Part shown: positions 61,598 to 64,000 of the stretch, piece by piece | Position numbering within the stretch: position 1 is the stretch's first letter | Layout: each line of letters opens with the position of its first letter | Source: Pseudomonas nunensis | GTDB lineage: Bacteria > Pseudomonadota > Gammaproteobacteria > Pseudomonadales > Pseudomonadaceae | Assembly (NCBI RefSeq): GCF_024296925.1 | Contig: NZ_CP101125.1 | Location: 3,350,501 to 3,414,500 of the forward strand | Direction: 5' to 3' | DNA: 64,000 nucleotides | Notes under the pieces: generated by a model | Told to the model about the DNA's origin: nothing | Database searches by the model: none | The model's input: only the letters and a program-made list of their open reading frames with translations | Program-made: the position numbers and the translations under genes

Positions 61598-62584
61598 ATG
61601 AATGAAATTGCCCAGCCGCGCTCAATCGTGTTTGTCGCCTACCCCGACATGGGCTTGCTGGACCTGACCGGGGCGCAAACCGTGTTCTGGGCCGCGTCCA
61701 AAGCCATGGCCGAACGCGGTTTGCCGGGGTACGAGCGCCACACTGCAAGCCTGACCGGAGGCTTGATCCAGACCGCCGAAGGACTGGTGGTCGAGACCTT
61801 GCCGTTAAGCGATTTCGCCGAGCAGGCCATCGACACCCTGATCGTTCCCGGCGCGCCGAATATTCGCCAGGCGATGCATGATTCCCTGGAGCTGGTCACA
61901 TGGTTGGCGGCGGCTTCGGCCAAAGCCAAGCGCACCGCCTCGGTGTGCAGCGGCACGTTTTTGCTGGCACAGGCCGGGTTGCTTGAAGGCCGGCGCGCGG
62001 CGACCCATTGGGCGATGTGCGACATGCTCAAGGAAGGCTTTCCATCGATTGAAGTCGACAGCGATGCGATCTTCGTCCAGCAAGGCAACGTGTGGACGTC
62101 GGCGGGGGTCAGCGCCGGGATCGACCTGGCACTGGCATTGGTGGAAGCCGATTGCGGCCGCGAAGTGGCGTTGCAAGTGGCACGCGAACTGGTGGTGTTT
62201 CTCAAGCGTCCCGGCGGCCAGGCGCAGTACAGCGAGATGCTCCAGGCGCAAACCAAGGACGGCGCGGTCTTCGACGACTTGCACCTGTGGATCGCGCAGA
62301 ACCTGAGTCGTGAAAACCTCACGGTCGAGGTGTTGGCCGAACAGGTACAAATGAGCCCGCGCAACTTTGCCCGGGTCTACAAACTCAAGACCCGTCGCAC
62401 CCCGGCCAAAGCCGTGGAAGTGCTGAGGCTGGAAGCAGCGCGGCGGCTGTTGGAAGACTCTGAACGCAACATTGACCAGATCGCCCGGCAATGCGGGTTT
62501 GGTGATGAAGAACGGATGCGTTTTACCTTTCAACGCAACCTCGGTGTTTCGCCACGGGATTATCGGAACCGGTTTTCCCGTTGA
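61598..62584 (+). CDS. GlxA-family transcriptional regulator (DJ-1/PfpI + AraC)
   Basis: A 328-residue regulator. The N-terminal DJ-1/PfpI amidase-like domain (about 10-185) has the nucleophile-elbow cysteine in TASVCSGTFLLAQAG; the C-terminal AraC domain (about 225-325) has two helix-turn-helix motifs (VEVLAEQVQMSPRNFARVYK and NIDQIARQCGFGDEERMRFTF). The ATG at 61598 is preferred to a TTG at 61583. It is divergent from the NDH-2-like flavoprotein and likely controls it. GlxA regulators often respond to nitrogen-containing metabolites. Confidence 0.9.
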   Translation: MNEIAQPRSIVFVAYPDMGLLDLTGAQTVFWAASKAMAERGLPGYERHTASLTGGLIQTAEGLVVETLPLSDFAEQAIDTLIVPGAPNIRQAMHDSLELVTWLAAASAKAKRTASVCSGTFLLAQAGLLEGRRAATHWAMCDMLKEGFPSIEVDSDAIFVQQGNVWTSAGVSAGIDLALALVEADCGREVALQVARELVVFLKRPGGQAQYSEMLQAQTKDGAVFDDLHLWIAQNLSRENLTVEVLAEQVQMSPRNFARVYKLKTRRTPAKAVEVLRLEAARRLLEDSERNIDQIARQCGFGDEERMRFTFQRNLGVSPRDYRNRFSR

Positions 62585-62599
62585 TTCACCGCTGTATTT

Positions 62600-62689
62600 G
62601 TAGGAGCGAAGCTTGCTCGCGAAGGCGGCGGCACATTCAGCGATGATGTGACAGATACATTGCCTTCGCGAGCAAGCTTCGCTCCTACA
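62600..62689. repeat. REPIN, GTAGGAGCGAAGCTTGCTCG variant
   Basis: GTAGGAGCGAAGCTTGCTCG and its complement enclose a spacer just after the GlxA-type gene; likely its transcript end. Confidence 0.9.
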
Positions 62690-62774
62690 CTGTCATTTAC
62701 CTGAACCAACTTTAACTTCAATAAAGAAATATGAAGTTTCCACATTCGATAGCGCATTAATCGAACATTTACGG

Positions 62775-62803
62775 TTGACTTGCCCCACCTGCCTGAGTAA
62801 ATT
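62775..62803 (+). promoter_or_regulatory. Sigma70-type promoter of the mgtA leader
   Basis: TTGACT and TAAATT are separated by exactly 17 bases. Transcription would start near 62810, just before the short GGCC-loop-GGCC hairpin and a run of six T, and give a leader of about 770 nt before mgtA. Confidence 0.68.
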
Positions 62804-62850
62804 GCGCGGGCCGGTTTCACAGGCCTTTTTTCAACTCACAAAAGAATCCA

Positions 62851-62964
62851 ATGGACACAGTATCTAGTCGCTGTCGGGTAACTGCGAATTCGCAGGATCT
62901 GGCACATAACCCAGAACATGACGGGACTCGACTTTGCGGTCGGGTGAGCTGCGCTAGAGCTTGA
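62851..62964 (+). CDS. Possible 37-codon leader ORF of the mgtA region
   Basis: ATG to TGA encodes 37 residues beginning MDTVSSRCRVTANSQDL, rich in Arg and Cys. The ribosome site is weak (AAAAGAATCC). A perfect palindrome CTGCGAATTCGCAG (62882-62895) lies inside it, so ribosome movement here could change the RNA fold. Evidence for translation is only positional. Confidence 0.4.
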   Translation: MDTVSSRCRVTANSQDLAHNPEHDGTRLCGRVSCARA

Positions 62965-63015
62965 TGCTCCACCGTAACTTGCCTCGCCGGCGTCAGTCCG
63001 GTCCAGAGGTATGTT

Positions 63016-63312
63016 ATGAACTTCAAATCCACTGTAATGCCCGGCGTACGCGCCTTTGCCTCGACCATGCGGGTCAAGTCCTGCCGTGAGCGTCTCGCCA
63101 CCGCCGTGGCCCGCGCGCCGTTTTCCAGCCAATCCTCCCCTGCCAAGGCACACCTGCGTGCCAACTGGCGCTTCTGCCCGATGACCGGCCAGCTTCAGCA
63201 ACGCTGGAGCGTCGACGACAGCCCGGAACCACCGAGTCGGCGCATCACGCGTCTGTTCCAGCAGGCGAGCCAGATGCTCGGTCTGTTCCTCGGGGCGCGC
63301 ACTTTCAATTGA
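63016..63312 (+). CDS. Small basic protein of unknown function upstream of mgtA
   Basis: A 98-residue basic protein; the ATG at 63016 has AGAGG seven bases upstream. The only recognisable segment is LRANWRFCPMTGQLQQRWS (about 47-65), a Trp-x-x-Cys/x-TG-x-L-x-x-Trp pattern seen in various small proteobacterial proteins. It has no membrane helix; the C-terminus (RLFQQASQMLGLFLGA) is amphipathic. Its position in the mgtA leader suggests a role in Mg2+ transport control, which is inference. Confidence 0.6.
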   Translation: MNFKSTVMPGVRAFASTMRVKSCRERLATAVARAPFSSQSSPAKAHLRANWRFCPMTGQLQQRWSVDDSPEPPSRRITRLFQQASQMLGLFLGARTFN

Positions 63313-63401
63313 ACTGAAGGCACTTTAAAAGTCCTTCCCCTGCGTTTTCCTTATATAGGAATTCGGCAAATTTTTATTGCCTTTTAAATAGAGAGTTAGT
63401 T

Positions 63402-63536
63402 ATGGACGAAGCCAGTAGACGGTTCGCTGCCCACAACTATTCAGTTGCTGGACAGCGAACGTTAAACCCTGAAACGCAACTATCAGAATCGATCGCCTAT
63501 TTGCGGCTCGACATACGTGCGCTCGTCTTTCATTAG
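63402..63536 (+). CDS. Possible 44-codon leader ORF before mgtA
   Basis: ATG to TAG encodes 44 residues (start MDEASRRFAAHNYSVAGQRT). A hairpin (63422-63460) lies within its first third. The ribosome site is weak (GAGAG). It ends 48 bases before mgtA. It could be a sensing leader peptide in the manner of mgtL, but its sequence is not similar to mgtL. Confidence 0.4.
   Translation: MDEASRRFAAHNYSVAGQRTLNPETQLSESIAYLRLDIRALVFH
63422..63460 (+). promoter_or_regulatory. mgtA leader hairpin 1
   Basis: GTTCGCTG (63422-63429) pairs with CAGCGAAC (63453-63460), and inside it CAACT pairs with AGTTG around ATTC. This is a two-tier hairpin within the 44-codon ORF. Confidence 0.6.
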
Positions 63537-63556
63537 CTGAGGTGCCTGTGTGTCGT

Positions 63557-63577
63557 GCCGCAAGCCTGCGGCAGGAG
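63557..63577 (+). promoter_or_regulatory. Hairpin abutting the mgtA ribosome site
   Basis: GCCGCA-AGCC-TGCGGC ends one base before the AGGAG ribosome site of mgtA, so folding there could limit ribosome access. Confidence 0.55.
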
Positions 63578-63584
63578 CACAGCA

Positions 63585-64000
63585 ATGACCCTTGTAAACA
63601 CCGCAAAAAAAGCCACTCGCGGCGCCAGCACCGACAACGCCAAACTGTCGATGCGCGCCGCCCGGGAAGCGCAAAACGGCCTCGCCGTGACGCTGACCAA
63701 CCTCAACGCCAGCACCGACGGCCTGACCGAGCTCGAAGCCCAGGGCCGCCTGGCGCGCAACGGTCACAACGAAGTGGCCCACGACAAGCCGCCTCACGCC
63801 CTGATCCAACTGCTTAAAGCCCTGAACAATCCCTTCATCTATGTGTTGCTGACCTTGGCCGGTATCAGTTTTTTCACTGATTACTGGTTGCCGATCAGCA
63901 GCGGCGAAGCGGATGACGCCGACCTGACCAAAGTCATCATTATCATGACCATGGTCAGCCTCAGCAGCCTGTTGCGGTTCTGGCAGGAATACCGCTCGGC
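63585..64000 (+). CDS. mgtA: Magnesium-translocating P-type ATPase, N-terminal part
   Basis: The first 138 codons are visible; the gene runs off the right edge. The ATG at 63585 has AGGAG eight bases upstream. The cation-ATPase N-terminal domain (GLTELEAQGRLARNGHNEVAHDK) is followed by the first helices (NNPFIYVLLTLAGISFFTDY; TKVIIIMTMVSLSSLLRFWQ), closely like MgtA/MgtB. It imports Mg2+ at low external magnesium. The long leader with small ORFs and hairpins suggests post-initiation control. Confidence 0.9.
   Translation, partial: MTLVNTAKKATRGASTDNAKLSMRAAREAQNGLAVTLTNLNASTDGLTELEAQGRLARNGHNEVAHDKPPHALIQLLKALNNPFIYVLLTLAGISFFTDYWLPISSGEADDADLTKVIIIMTMVSLSSLLRFWQEYRS

Overview
The window is GC-rich and gene-dense, and it looks like a chromosome segment of a Pseudomonas fluorescens-group species. 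Supporting signs are the bkdR-bkdA1A2B-lpdV locus, a PQQ-linked alcohol-oxidation control region, an hcnABC hydrogen cyanide synthase operon, DUF6124-type genes and more than twenty REP/REPIN palindromes of two main families (core GTGGGAGCGGGCTTGCTCGCGAA and core GTAGCAGCTG...CGAACGCAG) between genes. I see no rRNA, tRNA, CRISPR array, IS element or prophage.

Layout. 0-7.4 kb: end of a PQQ-associated ABC permease, a CxxxCW rhodanese-like protein, the AgmR/ErbR response regulator, a NahK/ErcS-type hybrid kinase, a FIST sensor and a porin. 7.6-11.3 kb: sulfide/persulfide detoxification (TauE-type exporter, SQR-like flavoprotein, BigR/SqrR-type repressor, Blh/ETHE1-type dioxygenase) with a palindromic operator. 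11.4-18.4 kb: branched-chain keto-acid dehydrogenase operon with its Lrp-type activator, then ilvE. 18.6-20.7 kb: DUF4130/radical-SAM DNA-repair pair behind a near-consensus LexA box. 20.8-28.6 kb: small membrane protein, ArsR-type regulator with cytochrome P450, Ni/Co efflux (RcnR-type DmeR with DmeF), a HAD phosphatase remnant, FKBP, a diguanylate cyclase, an RcnB-like protein and a LemA/M48 protease pair. 28.8-34.2 kb: MFS transporter, ModA-like binding protein, LysR regulator, a large REPIN cluster and a CPA2 antiporter. 34.4-37.4 kb: hcnCBA with candidate ANR and RsmA/E sites. 37.6-41.8 kb: membrane proteins, a 24-residue microprotein and an OmpR-type two-component system.

42.1-47.9 kb holds a 1571-residue protein with eight near-identical Ig-like repeats and an AT-rich C-terminal module. 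Next comes an untranslated leader with a striking predicted three-way RNA fold ahead of a DUF6124 gene, then a decayed gene with two in-frame stops. 48.1-62.6 kb is accessory catabolism: an aldo/keto reductase, SDRs, two cyclase-family hydrolases, an Fe-type alcohol dehydrogenase, NIPSNAP, an MFS transporter, flavoproteins and LysR/GlxA regulators. The window closes in mgtA (Mg2+ P-type ATPase), preceded by a sigma70-like promoter and a roughly 770-nt leader with three small ORFs and hairpins.

The most useful leads are the SOS box on the radical-SAM/DUF4130 pair, the structured leader of the DUF6124 gene, the modular repeat protein with a compositionally foreign tail, and the multi-ORF mgtA leader. 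None of these is proven to be a new system from sequence alone.
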